Positions 1 to 7,045 of a DNA stretch of 8,303 bases are shown here, one piece after another. The notes beneath the pieces were generated by a model. The model saw only the letters and a list, made by a program, of their open reading frames with translations. It was not told the origin of the DNA and made no database searches. Both the position numbers and the translations under genes were made by a program. The DNA comes from Candidatus Parcubacteria bacterium (GTDB lineage Bacteria; Patescibacteriota; Minisyncoccia; Phycocordibacterales; UBA12088). Where the stretch lies: positions 1 to 8,303 of the forward strand of contig RFKD01000065.1 of the NCBI GenBank assembly GCA_003694545.1, in the 5' to 3' direction. Numbering within the stretch: the stretch's first letter is position 1; each line of letters opens with the position of its first letter.

Positions 1-33
1 CACTTCAAAAAACTTGAATTATTAACATTAAAA

Positions 34-585
34 TTAAATATATATATTTGAAATATGGTATAAATCATCGCTGTTTAAATCTAGTTCTAGCCCACGTACG
101 CTGTTGATGTTGGCATATAAACCATCATCCAGCATAAAGAGTTTTCTTGGCCCGTCATTAATCAGTCCGTAATAATTAAAGTCATTCGGCAATTTACCTG
201 ATTCATAAATTACATGGGCTACTGTGCGTCCATTATTGTCGGTCAAATCCCACTGGTCGAAGTCGCTTGGCAAATGATGCCAGCGAGCGGCTGCGTGCGC
301 TACCGTCCAACCGTATTTGTCTTTTAAATCCCACCGGTCGAAGTCTGGAGGGAGATGGCCGCTTTCTGCTGCAACATGCGCGACCGTTCGCCCGCTTCTA
401 TCTGCCAGTTCCCACTTGTCAAAATTCTTTGGGAGGCGGCCGTAGTGAGCCGCGATATGGGCTACGGTCAAACCGTCCTTATTGCACAGTTCCCAGTCCT
501 TAGACCCCTCGGGCAGAGATTCGCCTCTTTCGACTAATCGGATGATGTCCTCAAATCGTTTTGCTTTTTCGTAATCCTGAGCCAT
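34..585 (-). CDS. Ankyrin-like repeat protein, hypothetical
   Basis: A 183-residue protein whose centre is four consecutive 27-residue units (residues 31-57, 58-84, 85-111, 112-138). Each follows W-(E/D)-L-x-(D/N)-x-x-G-x-T-V-A-H-x-x-x-x-x-x-x-L-P-x-(D/N)-F, and a fifth, strongly decayed unit follows. The G-x-T-x-x-H-x-A-A core is the ankyrin-repeat signature, but units are shorter than the usual 33 residues. A short helical cap (residues 1-24) precedes the repeats. There is no signal peptide or membrane segment, so it is probably cytosolic. Ankyrin-type repeats usually bind other proteins; the partner here is unknown. I chose the ATG at 585. An in-frame GTG at 624 would add 13 residues, and neither start has a clear ribosome binding site. 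It lies downstream of and parallel to the membrane-protein gene, with about 166 bases between. Some secreted effectors have such repeats, but nothing here shows secretion. Confidence 0.72.
   Translation of the reverse strand: MAQDYEKAKRFEDIIRLVERGESLPEGSKDWELCNKDGLTVAHIAAHYGRLPKNFDKWELADRSGRTVAHVAAESGHLPPDFDRWDLKDKYGWTVAHAAARWHHLPSDFDQWDLTDNNGRTVAHVIYESGKLPNDFNYYGLINDGPRKLFMLDDGLYANINSVRGLELDLNSDDLYHISNIYI
172..495 (-). repeat. Four tandem 81-base coding repeats (27-residue ankyrin-like units)
   Basis: Four in-register units encode the repeated pattern, with TVAH conserved in every unit and L-P followed by F at the end of each. DNA identity between units is moderate rather than perfect, so this is an old protein-level repeat, not a recent DNA tandem expansion. 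A fifth unit (about 91-171) keeps the spacing but has lost the TVAH core. Confidence 0.75.
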
Positions 586-751
586 ATGGTTGATATTATA
601 CACAGAAATTTGGTGCGATGACACATATTTTTATTCTGGTTTAGAAATTCTATTTTGTTTTATTTCGATGTATATTATTGAACTTTTGGAGAAGATGGCG
701 CTAAGGGATGCTTTGAACCGCGAATGACGTATGCGTATCTAAATTTTACCA

Positions 752-1327
752 TTAATGAAAATTTTTATCCCCTTCTATTGGTTTGTATATAAAAAGATAT
801 TTACAAATTATCAATAGCCTTTCTGTGTCGTTAACAAGGATGAAAAGTGCAATTTTTCTACTATCCTTCTCATAAATGCAGTAACCATAGGCATTTCTTC
901 TCTGGACATTTTCTTCGCATTTGATGTTGCCCCAGCCGTACTGCGCAGCTGAATCGTTATAGCTTTTGATGTATTGACTCAGTTTGCGCACATCGACTTC
1001 ACTGCCCTGATAGTAACGATAACTCCTTAAGCTCGGTTTACCAACCAATCCATCGTTGATTAAAAATATGTCGAAATAATTGAATATTACATTGTCTACA
1101 TCTTGTATGGTGTTATTGTCTGTGATTTGCCTCGCTGGCAAGAATGTAAATGATGGGACATCCTTTGTGTAACTGATGATTTCCTGCTGTGAACGCAGAG
1201 GGATGGATAATCTTTCTTCACGCGTATTATCTTGACTCATTAAAGATGATACAACGAAAAATACTATAAATACTGATATAATAACTAATATGATAAACAG
1301 TTTTCTTTTAATGGCCGGTTTAAACAT
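752..1327 (-). CDS. Single-pass membrane protein, unknown function
   Basis: A 191-residue protein. A basic N-terminus (KPAIKRK) is followed by one long hydrophobic segment at about residues 10-30, which can act as an uncleaved signal anchor. The remaining roughly 160 residues would then face outward. This soluble part has no motif I recognise. It contains three cysteines (in IKCEE, YGYCI and IICKY) and is rich in Tyr, Asn and Ile. The ATG at 1327 is preferred over longer in-frame starts because a strong GGAGGG lies 6 bases upstream and the hydrophobic anchor then sits at the N-terminus. The gene is divergent from, and overlaps at its 5' end, the lipoprotein gene on the other strand. Pairing of an anchored protein with a lipoprotein hints at a shared envelope role; that is inference only. 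Confidence 0.68.
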   Translation of the reverse strand: MFKPAIKRKLFIILVIISVFIVFFVVSSLMSQDNTREERLSIPLRSQQEIISYTKDVPSFTFLPARQITDNNTIQDVDNVIFNYFDIFLINDGLVGKPSLRSYRYYQGSEVDVRKLSQYIKSYNDSAAQYGWGNIKCEENVQRRNAYGYCIYEKDSRKIALFILVNDTERLLIICKYLFIYKPIEGDKNFH

Positions 1328-2156
1328 TACTATCCCTCCATATCTAGTTATATCACAACTAAAGAAGATTATTTTTGTGGTATCGTTGATATTGATGGGC
1401 TGTACGTCTTCATCCGTTCCGGAACGTTCGATCAGTTTCGGTCGCCCGATGAAAACAAACAATGGACTTGGTCGGCTGGACAGCAAATCTTTTCAATCGT
1501 TCATAGATTTATACGAAAGCTGGTTTGATGCCCTCTACATGCCTTCGACTACATCGCTATCGGGGTGCCCGAATCAAATCCCTTGTTATATTGGTTCATA
1601 TTGGTATTATGATGTATATCTTAAAGATGATTTTAGCCATAGCAATCACAGGATGCTAGTACAAATCGCAAGCGAAGAATACGATAAAAGCATCATTGTC
1701 AACATCCAGACACTCAGGATTACGCGCGCTACGATAGAGCAAAACAGCACACAAAAGAATGTATACTATGAAGACATGCTCCCTTATGGTATTTTTAAAT
1801 ATTATATCTCTGACGGGCGGTTCGATATCAAAGAGTTCAGCCGTTCGTCGGTGCATCCGGCCTTTCCGGTCATATTCTCGTTTTTCAATGCTCAGGGGGA
1901 TGCGATTGATGGGATGTACAGAGACGAATCTGGTACAGAATATATTTACACATGCCGTAATTTGGGCGGTAAGGGTAAATGGCATTTCATGACGTGCGGT
2001 ATGGATGTCGATTATTTAAACACGAAAAACGTATTTACTTATGATCTGCTGTGGCGCGACGAGATAGGTGTAGTTGCTGCATCCGTCCGTGAAAAAGAGG
2101 ATGCTCACCCGAATTATCAGGTGATGCTCAGTCGTTACTGGTGGAGCGAAAATTGA
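1290..2156 (+). CDS. Putative lipoprotein, unknown function
   Basis: A frame of 288 codons from the first ATG. Residues 25-38 read as a lipoprotein signal: two lysines, a hydrophobic run, and L-M-G-C ending at Cys38, followed by a Ser-rich linker. Lipid attachment at Cys38 and envelope location are expected. The exported part has four further cysteines (SGC, PCY, TCR, TCG) that could form disulfides, and many Trp/Tyr residues. I recognise no family. The start is uncertain. ATG 1290 or ATG 1311 would put 37 or 30 residues before the cysteine, and neither has a ribosome binding site. A more typical signal would begin at codon 24 (CTA, 1359), which is not a normal start codon. The true start may be non-standard or lost. 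The stop is only 4 bases from the convergent nuclease gene's stop. Confidence 0.65.
   Translation: MINSFLLMAGLNITIPPYLVISQLKKIIFVVSLILMGCTSSSVPERSISFGRPMKTNNGLGRLDSKSFQSFIDLYESWFDALYMPSTTSLSGCPNQIPCYIGSYWYYDVYLKDDFSHSNHRMLVQIASEEYDKSIIVNIQTLRITRATIEQNSTQKNVYYEDMLPYGIFKYYISDGRFDIKEFSRSSVHPAFPVIFSFFNAQGDAIDGMYRDESGTEYIYTCRNLGGKGKWHFMTCGMDVDYLNTKNVFTYDLLWRDEIGVVAASVREKEDAHPNYQVMLSRYWWSEN
1334..1339 (-). promoter_or_regulatory. Ribosome binding site GGAGGG of the membrane-protein gene
   Basis: GGAGGG with a 6-base spacer before the ATG at 1327. It decides the start of the membrane protein against a longer open frame that continues to about 1486. Confidence 0.7.
1347..1355 (-). promoter_or_regulatory. 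Possible extended -10 promoter of the membrane-protein gene
   Basis: Read on the minus strand this is TGATATAAC, a TG-n extended -10 element one base off TATAAT. Transcription would begin near 1340, immediately before the GGAGGG. No good -35 box is visible at the right distance. The site lies inside the start region of the lipoprotein frame on the opposite strand. Confidence is low because the sequence is AT-rich. Confidence 0.3.
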
Positions 2157-2160
2157 TGCC

Positions 2161-2952
2161 TTACCAACAAATATATTGATAACCACAATTTTTGCATAGA
2201 TATTTTTTATCAGGAGGAACTTTATTAATCATATCTGGCCTGTAATTTTCAAAATCAACTGATAGTTTTTCTATGCTTTCTATTATATTATTGTAAATTG
2301 CTTCAAGCGAATTTGAGTCGTATTTAAAGTTATGTATTTCCATCCCATCTCTTCCAAAAATACATACTGATCCAATAAAATTATCTGTTACAATTGAGCC
2401 TCGAAAGAACATTCTTGTTGCGCAAGTGTATATATCAACTTGGCGTTGTGCTCTTTTAATCATTGCTTGGTGAGCAGTTTGATCACCCTGGCTAAACTTC
2501 CAATCAACGATTAGGACATGGGATGCATCTTTTGCGATGCCGATGAGGTCTGGCTGAGCCACCAAAACGCCTATCAATTTATTTTGGCCTGAAATGAGCG
2601 GCGTTTCAACCCTCATTTCGCATCTTACGTGATAATCTTGCTTAAGCCGCCTAATTTCACGTGAAACTCTTTCGATGTATGCGTTTGAACCTAATCCCTT
2701 CTTGAATGAATCGAAGACATGATTAAATGTGTTCTGATCTTTGGTGGTCAGCAGTATTTTTAAGTATTGATGATTCTTTTTGCCCTGTTCTGCGGATTCG
2801 TCAGGATCCTCATAACGCTGCTCGAAACTTTTGAGGATGTAGAAAACCTTCCGGTTGCACTTGGGATCAGCTAATGATTGGATGTCGCTATGGTTGAGGC
2901 GGATAATGCGTTCTGAACGAACGGGGAGTATATCATCGAAGAGGTGATTCAT
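2161..2952 (-). CDS. Cas4/AddB-like PD-(D/E)XK nuclease with probable Fe-S cluster
   Basis: A 263-residue protein with the ordered motifs of the RecB/Cas4 nuclease superfamily (PDDEXK_1 type). Near the N-terminus HSDIQSLADPKC gives Cys32. GKKNH gives the motif I His61. QPDLIG gives Asp135. VDWK gives Asp150 and Lys152. QVDIY gives the Gln171-xxx-Tyr175 motif. The C-terminus has CxxCxxxxxC (Cys253, 256, 262), which with Cys32 matches the four-cysteine [4Fe-4S] staple of Cas4 and AddB. It is predicted to cut or resect DNA, probably as an exonuclease. I chose ATG 2952 because it overlaps the primase stop as ATGA, the usual sign of translational coupling; a TTG at 2970 is an alternative. No cas1, cas2 or CRISPR array is seen, so a CRISPR adaptation role is not supported here. 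It is last in a two-gene unit. Confidence 0.82.
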   Translation of the reverse strand: MNHLFDDILPVRSERIIRLNHSDIQSLADPKCNRKVFYILKSFEQRYEDPDESAEQGKKNHQYLKILLTTKDQNTFNHVFDSFKKGLGSNAYIERVSREIRRLKQDYHVRCEMRVETPLISGQNKLIGVLVAQPDLIGIAKDASHVLIVDWKFSQGDQTAHQAMIKRAQRQVDIYTCATRMFFRGSIVTDNFIGSVCIFGRDGMEIHNFKYDSNSLEAIYNNIIESIEKLSVDFENYRPDMINKVPPDKKYLCKNCGYQYICW

Positions 2953-4280
2953 TGCCAATTCCCAATCCAAGAAAACGCTCTAGATATGTTGCTTTTATAC
3001 TGACTTGAGCGCTCATAAAGGAGTTTGACCATATTATCTATCTCACCGTTGAGCAGCAGATCTGCCGGGTCTTTGGCGTTTTTAGCGGACACGTAAGGAA
3101 TGATATTGTAATACATACCATAGTTTCGTTCAAGCTCTTCGATTTCCTGCATGTCGCTCAATATAAAAACGCAATTAGGCATTATTCTATTTGACAGCAT
3201 GGTCTGGGCAATCTTTTCCAGTCCAGATATGCCGGCTGCATCGTTATCTGTGATGACATAGATCGGCTTCTTTAGGCTGTTGAAATCGATCTGGCGATGT
3301 GTAAGTCCAAGCATGGCCATGATGTCAAATTGTCTGCCGAAGGCGCTTTGCCAAATGGCCAGGGCATCCATCACGCCTTCGACAATGATCGTTCCGGCAT
3401 CGCCGCCGTGAATCACATAGGGAATTTTGAACGCCTTGCCATTGGGCAAACCGATGTATTTCACCTTATTGCTCTGGTCAATAGAACGTCCGATCATCCA
3501 GCGCACATGTCCTGCGTGGTAGACCGGGAAAACGATTCGGTCACGGAACATGAAATAATTTCGTTCGTTTTTTGTGTATATTATACCAATCTGATGTAAT
3601 ATTTCGTCAATATCTGCGGCAGAATATGACTCGCTTTTGCCATATTCTTTTAATTTGCTATAAATCTCGGCAACGATGTTGCTGTCAAAATGAGGTGGGC
3701 AGTAGCCAATTTTAAACTGTTTTAGGGCATCTATGCTGATTTTACGGCGCTCATGGATATAGCTCAGCGCTCGCTTTGCACTTATGTTGTCATGGAATAC
3801 GTCCGCCAACGCATCCAAGACGAAGGCATAGTAATCTTCTGTGATCCTTACGCCGACGGATGTCTCTTTGGCAGTAGTCTCTTTGGGCAAAATCAACTCC
3901 TCTTGTGCATCCTTGGCAAATTCCTCGAGGATGGCCACTGCCTCTGAGAACTTAAGATATTCGGTGAGATTGCCCTCTGGGGTGAGGCGATGTTCATTGT
4001 TCATCCGCCGTGTTGCCTCTGCAATGCTGATCAAATCTATGACATCTCCGCCTCTTTGGCAGGAGAAGCAATAAAACGTCTGTTCGTGACGATAGATGGC
4101 GAGGGAGGGATTGCTATCCCGCCGTCCACATACGCAGCGGCATTTGGAGATACGGGGCTGGCTTTCAATATCGCCGGTAAAGCTAATGCCGGACGGCACA
4201 TAGTCGTTGCGATAATGTAGCGCAACCCTCAATATATCTACCCGCTTCTTCATTTCATCTATATCGTGTCTGTTAAACAT
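2949..4280 (-). CDS. DnaG-type primase (zinc ribbon plus Toprim), no helicase domain
   Basis: A 443-residue protein that should make short RNA primers for DNA replication. Residues 7-23 (IDEMKKRVDILRVALHY) resemble the DnaG N-terminus. A zinc-ribbon region has Cys47, 49, 51 and the pair Cys71/Cys74 in YCFSCQRGGDVIDL. Residues 168-193 match the DnaG segment before the RNA-polymerase fold, ending FKIGY. RDRIVFPVY (246-254) is the conserved basic strand. The Toprim metal site is Glu301-G-x-x-Asp305 and Asp345-N-Asp347-A-A-G. The protein is shorter than a typical chromosomal DnaG and has no obvious helicase-binding C-terminal domain, as in primases of phages, plasmids and integrative elements. 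The start at ATG 4280 has AAAGG 7 bases upstream; upstream in-frame starts are weaker. Its last codon overlaps the nuclease start, so the two are probably co-translated. Confidence 0.85.
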   Translation of the reverse strand: MFNRHDIDEMKKRVDILRVALHYRNDYVPSGISFTGDIESQPRISKCRCVCGRRDSNPSLAIYRHEQTFYCFSCQRGGDVIDLISIAEATRRMNNEHRLTPEGNLTEYLKFSEAVAILEEFAKDAQEELILPKETTAKETSVGVRITEDYYAFVLDALADVFHDNISAKRALSYIHERRKISIDALKQFKIGYCPPHFDSNIVAEIYSKLKEYGKSESYSAADIDEILHQIGIIYTKNERNYFMFRDRIVFPVYHAGHVRWMIGRSIDQSNKVKYIGLPNGKAFKIPYVIHGGDAGTIIVEGVMDALAIWQSAFGRQFDIMAMLGLTHRQIDFNSLKKPIYVITDNDAAGISGLEKIAQTMLSNRIMPNCVFILSDMQEIEELERNYGMYYNIIPYVSAKNAKDPADLLLNGEIDNMVKLLYERSSQYKSNISRAFSWIGNWQ

Positions 4281-4287
4281 AGCTTCG

Positions 4288-4292
4288 CCTTT
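4288..4292 (-). promoter_or_regulatory. Ribosome binding site AAAGG of the primase gene
   Basis: AAAGG with a 7-base spacer before ATG 4280. It favours this start over the in-frame ATG at 4295, which has a poorer upstream sequence. No convincing promoter for the primase operon was found in the 60 bases upstream. Confidence 0.5.
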
Positions 4293-4459
4293 CATAAGCC
4301 CTATCACACAGCTTAATGAATAGCCTCGCGCCACGCTAAGCGATGGGTGTTGAAAGCAAACACAGCCCGCTGCGTGAGAGGCGGCGCATGTGCAAGCGGC
4401 AAGAAACCGCTACGCTCGGCCGTAACCTGGCGCCTCCGCGCTACAACCCTCGGCTCTGA

Positions 4460-5158
4460 GCGAACAAACTCACTCTTCCGCCGTTGACGACGCGCGTGCG
4501 GCTGAGCGCCGACCTTGAATCTCTGCTGTTGATGCGCCAGCCGTTCCGCGACCCGTTGGAACCGACCGCAGCGTCGGATGATGGCGCATTCAACATAATG
4601 TATCAGCATTTTCCAACCTGTCGTTGGGATAAGATAGACGAGGCGCTGTTGAGCGTCTCGGACAACGGCGGTGGGGATTAGGCAAACGCGTTCACACCGG
4701 ACTCGGTCGGGGGTTGCCCGAACCATGCGGTCGACTACGTGCAGGCTCGCCACGGCAAGCCTTTCGAGAGCCAGACGAAAGGCGCGTATGCTGTCGGTAT
4801 CATCAATCAAATGACCCTGGCCCTGATACAGAGCGTCTGGCCGAGCGATGAGTCGCCGCGATCGTCCAAGATCAAAGGGCGCGCATAGGAGTATAAGCCG
4901 TCGGGCAAACGCGTTCATCATCTTTTGGCGACGTTGGGCAACAGCAGTTTTGAACACGAACTCAAAGGCTGGCGCAACATCATAACGCCGAGACGACGGG
5001 AGGGGGATTTGGCAAGCCGGGCATGAGCTGAGAGTCTCTCGCCTGCGCTTCTGGCCGAGTTGTTCATCCTGTGTTGTGGCCGTGAAATCTGCGACCCGGT
5101 CATCCTGCACAAACGCGCCTGTGTAGATGGCTCGGTTAAGCCGGTCCGCCGAATCTAT
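4460..5158 (+). pseudogene. Probable decayed coding sequence, family unknown
   Basis: About 1.2 kb upstream of the primase lacks an intact gene. In one plus-strand frame, codons show a purine-first, G/C-third bias as in real coding DNA, but stops interrupt it (TAG 4679, TAG 4886, TGA 5024, TAA 5159). The longest readable pieces are about 65-70 residues; none matched a family I know. The opposite strand is open in the same register for more than 300 codons, but that peptide is Arg-rich, has no recognisable domain and mirrors the plus-strand bias, so I take it as a shadow. The stretch is richer in G+C than the primase gene, suggesting a different origin. Alternatives are non-coding filler or an unknown minus-strand gene. 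Confidence 0.3.
4681..4917 (+). repeat. 14-base direct repeat, two copies 223 bases apart
   Basis: GGCAAACGCGTTCA occurs at 4681-4694 and again at 4904-4917. Both copies lie in the decayed region, the first just after its first in-frame stop. The two are not in the same reading register. They could be recombination footprints or chance. Confidence 0.45.
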
Positions 5159-5218
5159 TAACGCTGCGTCAACGCCGTCGTTTGCATCGCTCATCGCAAG
5201 ACATGCACTTGCATTTGA

Positions 5219-5528
5219 GGATTTTGCCTGGGTCATGTAAAACCTATAAAACTGCGCATCCACCTTGTTCTCACTCCGCCACACATCCTTAATCCCAATG
5301 TTTAAATTATTATAACACATCATTTAATTTTATCGCACTAAATCTGGCCGGAATTTGACAATTTAAGCGGCCATGCTTTTCAATTGAGACAAATTTCTCC
5401 ACATGATGATTTTGACGGATGATATTTGCCGTCTTTGTTGTATTGGGGTTCGTGCTTGCTTTTTTTTAATTGCCTTTCGCTAAGATATAATAATTTGACT
5501 TGATATAATGAAGGCAGAGGTGAATGAT
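5219..5528. other. Non-coding stretch before the first recombinase gene
   Basis: No gene is supported here. It holds a 6-base inverted repeat (TGGCCG 5345-5350 and CGGCCA 5368-5373, 17-base spacer). A second, weaker one (GACGG 5414-5418, CCGTC 5429-5433) is followed by a T-rich run and could be a poor terminator. A T8 tract lies near 5460-5467. The AT-rich promoter region of the recombinase occupies the last 50 bases. Confidence 0.4.
5486..5523 (+). promoter_or_regulatory. Promoter -10 candidates and ribosome binding site of recombinase 1
   Basis: Two TATAAT boxes are present, at 5486-5491 and 5504-5509, without clear -35 boxes. The first leaves the better leader. GAGGTGA (5517-5523) sits 5 bases before the ATG at 5529 and decides the start against the ATG at 5508, which overlaps the second TATAAT. 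The segment TTGATATAATG followed by GAGGTGA is shared with the upstream region of recombinase 2. Confidence 0.5.
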
Positions 5529-6620
5529 ATGAATTACTCCGAAATTGCACAAAAGTACTTCTCCAGCATTAAGAACATCGACACTCGGATCATGACCAGC
5601 CATGTCAACGCCTTTCTGAAATACCTCAAATGGAATGGTATCGACCTGAAAGATGTGGACAAAGATACCCTGAAGCAGTATATTGAATACGCCAACAATA
5701 GATATGCTGTTAAAGGCCCAATACTTCATCAGCGAATTAAGCATGTCTATGACTTTCTGCAATGGTGTTACGAAAATAACTATATTAAACAAAACTTTAA
5801 GCCTATGGAAGGTGTAATTTGGCGCGTCAATTTTGCCGTCTTAAACGAGCCGTTGCTCTTGACATTTTACGAATACTTTAAGGACAGGGTCAGCAATAAT
5901 CTGCTGAATCATATGTTTAAGGATGCCACTGATTTTGTGTTTTACCTTCAAAAGCAGGGGAGTGATTTGGCCAACATCACACAGGAGGATGTCTCGGCGT
6001 TCAGCGAGTCAATTAACTCCAGTTTGGCTTCATATACAGCCAGGCGGCGCATCACCAACGTTAAGCGATTCATCGCATTTCTACGCGACAACGGGCATCT
6101 CAACAACGATTTTTCAGGTTTTGAGCTTAAAGTGCGCCGTCCGCGCGGTATAAAAAATAAAGCGCCTGTTCATGTTTTGAGCGCGGATTATGTGAAATCC
6201 GAGTTAGAACAACTTCGCAAAGATGACCGATTTATTTCGCTATATTGCTACTTATGTCTCATCTACTACGCCGGCATGCGCGCGATCGATATCAGCTCGC
6301 TCAGCGCCGAAATGATCAATTGGGAAGACAAAACTCTGACTTACAAATTTAACAAGAAACACATCACGGTGCCTATGAAACCCGAATTAGAGGAGGCTTT
6401 GTTAACATATATGCGGGCAAATAACATAAAACATGGCAAACTCTTTAATCAAGTGAATCGCATTAACGTCTTGGCGAGCAGCATCGTGCCAACGCTGAAG
6501 CCGCGCATATTGCGCCGCTCTGGAATTGTCCATAACCTCCCCCAACATACCATGCATAGGAATTTGGGTATGAGCCCTATGATCGTTGAGCAGTATACCA
6601 ATGTCCAGATGATGAATTAG
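5529..6620 (+). CDS. Tyrosine recombinase/integrase with two core-binding domains
   Basis: A 363-residue site-specific recombinase, predicted to join and exchange DNA through a phosphotyrosine intermediate. Residues 1-95 and about 115-205 look like two successive SAM-like core-binding domains with the same F-x-x-YL...G-x-DL...RI-x-x-V-x-x-F pattern, ending in a basic linker (VRRPR). The catalytic domain has Arg251 (YYAGMRAID), Lys273 in the beta-turn, Arg329 in RILRRS and nucleophile Tyr356 in EQYTNV. The position of the first box II histidine is Arg326, and the LGH histidine is Met348 (NLGMS). Arg329 and Tyr356 are 27 residues apart, slightly less than in Xer proteins, so activity is likely but not certain. 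A paralogue lacking the catalytic part follows downstream. It probably belongs to an integrative element; no attachment site is recognised. Confidence 0.85.
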   Translation: MNYSEIAQKYFSSIKNIDTRIMTSHVNAFLKYLKWNGIDLKDVDKDTLKQYIEYANNRYAVKGPILHQRIKHVYDFLQWCYENNYIKQNFKPMEGVIWRVNFAVLNEPLLLTFYEYFKDRVSNNLLNHMFKDATDFVFYLQKQGSDLANITQEDVSAFSESINSSLASYTARRRITNVKRFIAFLRDNGHLNNDFSGFELKVRRPRGIKNKAPVHVLSADYVKSELEQLRKDDRFISLYCYLCLIYYAGMRAIDISSLSAEMINWEDKTLTYKFNKKHITVPMKPELEEALLTYMRANNIKHGKLFNQVNRINVLASSIVPTLKPRILRRSGIVHNLPQHTMHRNLGMSPMIVEQYTNVQMMN

Positions 6621-6650
6621 ACGATAGCCAAAGGTCAACGCCGATGCATA

Positions 6651-6702
6651 GGCGCCGCGCCTTCGTTCTGGACAAAACCTGGGATGAAGGGCGGCGCCTT
6701 TT
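6651..6702 (+). terminator. Strong hairpin plus TTTT after recombinase 1, probable terminator
   Basis: The left arm GGCGCCGC-g-CCTTC (6651-6664) pairs with GAAGG-GCGGCGCC (6686-6698), giving 13 base pairs with one bulged G and a 21-base loop. TTTT follows at 6699-6702. It begins 30 bases after the recombinase stop codon. The stem is strong but the loop is long and the T-tract short, so termination is likely rather than certain. The inverted repeat could instead be a protein or recombinase binding site. Confidence 0.5.
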
Positions 6703-6734
6703 AGCTCTCATGACGCTGTATCAGGATTTCTCGG

Positions 6735-6761
6735 ATGCGTTCGCATGCGTGAAGAATGCGT
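6735..6761 (+). repeat. Three ATGCGT repeats at 10-11 base spacing
   Basis: ATGCGT begins at 6735, 6745 and 6756, about one helical turn apart, so all copies face the same side of DNA. The middle copy lies in the palindrome CGCATGCG (6742-6749). A fourth copy is at 6923-6928. It may be a binding array for a recombinase or regulator. The unit is short, so chance is possible. Confidence 0.35.
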
Positions 6762-7045
6762 CACGTGTTTTATGCTGCCCTTCTCAACCCCTCAGCGTTG
6801 CTTCATGGAAATTGTGTCAAAGGATACCCCATGGATTATGCTTGAGAATGGCGTTTGTTTTATTGTTAAACTTGCGCCCAATTAGGCAGTCAAGCCGTGC
6901 CGGTTGTGGTCAACAGGCGTGAATGCGTACTGTCGCGACTTGTGCATCCTGGAGATCCCACGCTTCATTGGGAAGGGACTCCGTTGATTCCATCCCCTCT
7001 TGTAATGATTTATTTTTTATTTTATTCCGCTCAAAAAGCAAGCGT

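Noticed and set aside
1656..1985. Minus-strand open frame opposite the lipoprotein gene
   Set aside because: No domain, no ribosome binding site, and entirely antisense to a frame with a lipoprotein signal and coherent composition.
2161..2952. Reading the Cas4-like protein as part of a CRISPR-Cas adaptation module
   Set aside because: No repeat array, cas1 or cas2 occurs in the window, and stand-alone Cas4-like nucleases are common in phages and mobile elements.
4341..4365. Small hairpin GTGTT/AACAC upstream of the primase gene as a terminator or riboswitch
   Set aside because: The stem is five base pairs with no T-tract on either strand and no larger conserved fold visible.
4313..5323. Long open frame on the minus strand, 336 codons
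   Set aside because: Arg-rich and low in recognisable structure, no ribosome binding site was seen, it overlaps the upstream extension of the primase frame, and it lies exactly in register opposite a plus-strand frame with better coding bias. I regard it as a shadow, with some doubt.
6735..6761. ATGCGT repeats as replication-origin iterons
   Set aside because: Only three short copies, with no adjacent initiator gene or typical AT-rich unwinding element beside DnaA boxes.
6644..6922. 92-codon plus-strand open frame between the recombinases
   Set aside because: It begins just before the strong hairpin, covers the hairpin and the ATGCGT repeats, has no ribosome binding site, and gives a peptide with no domain.
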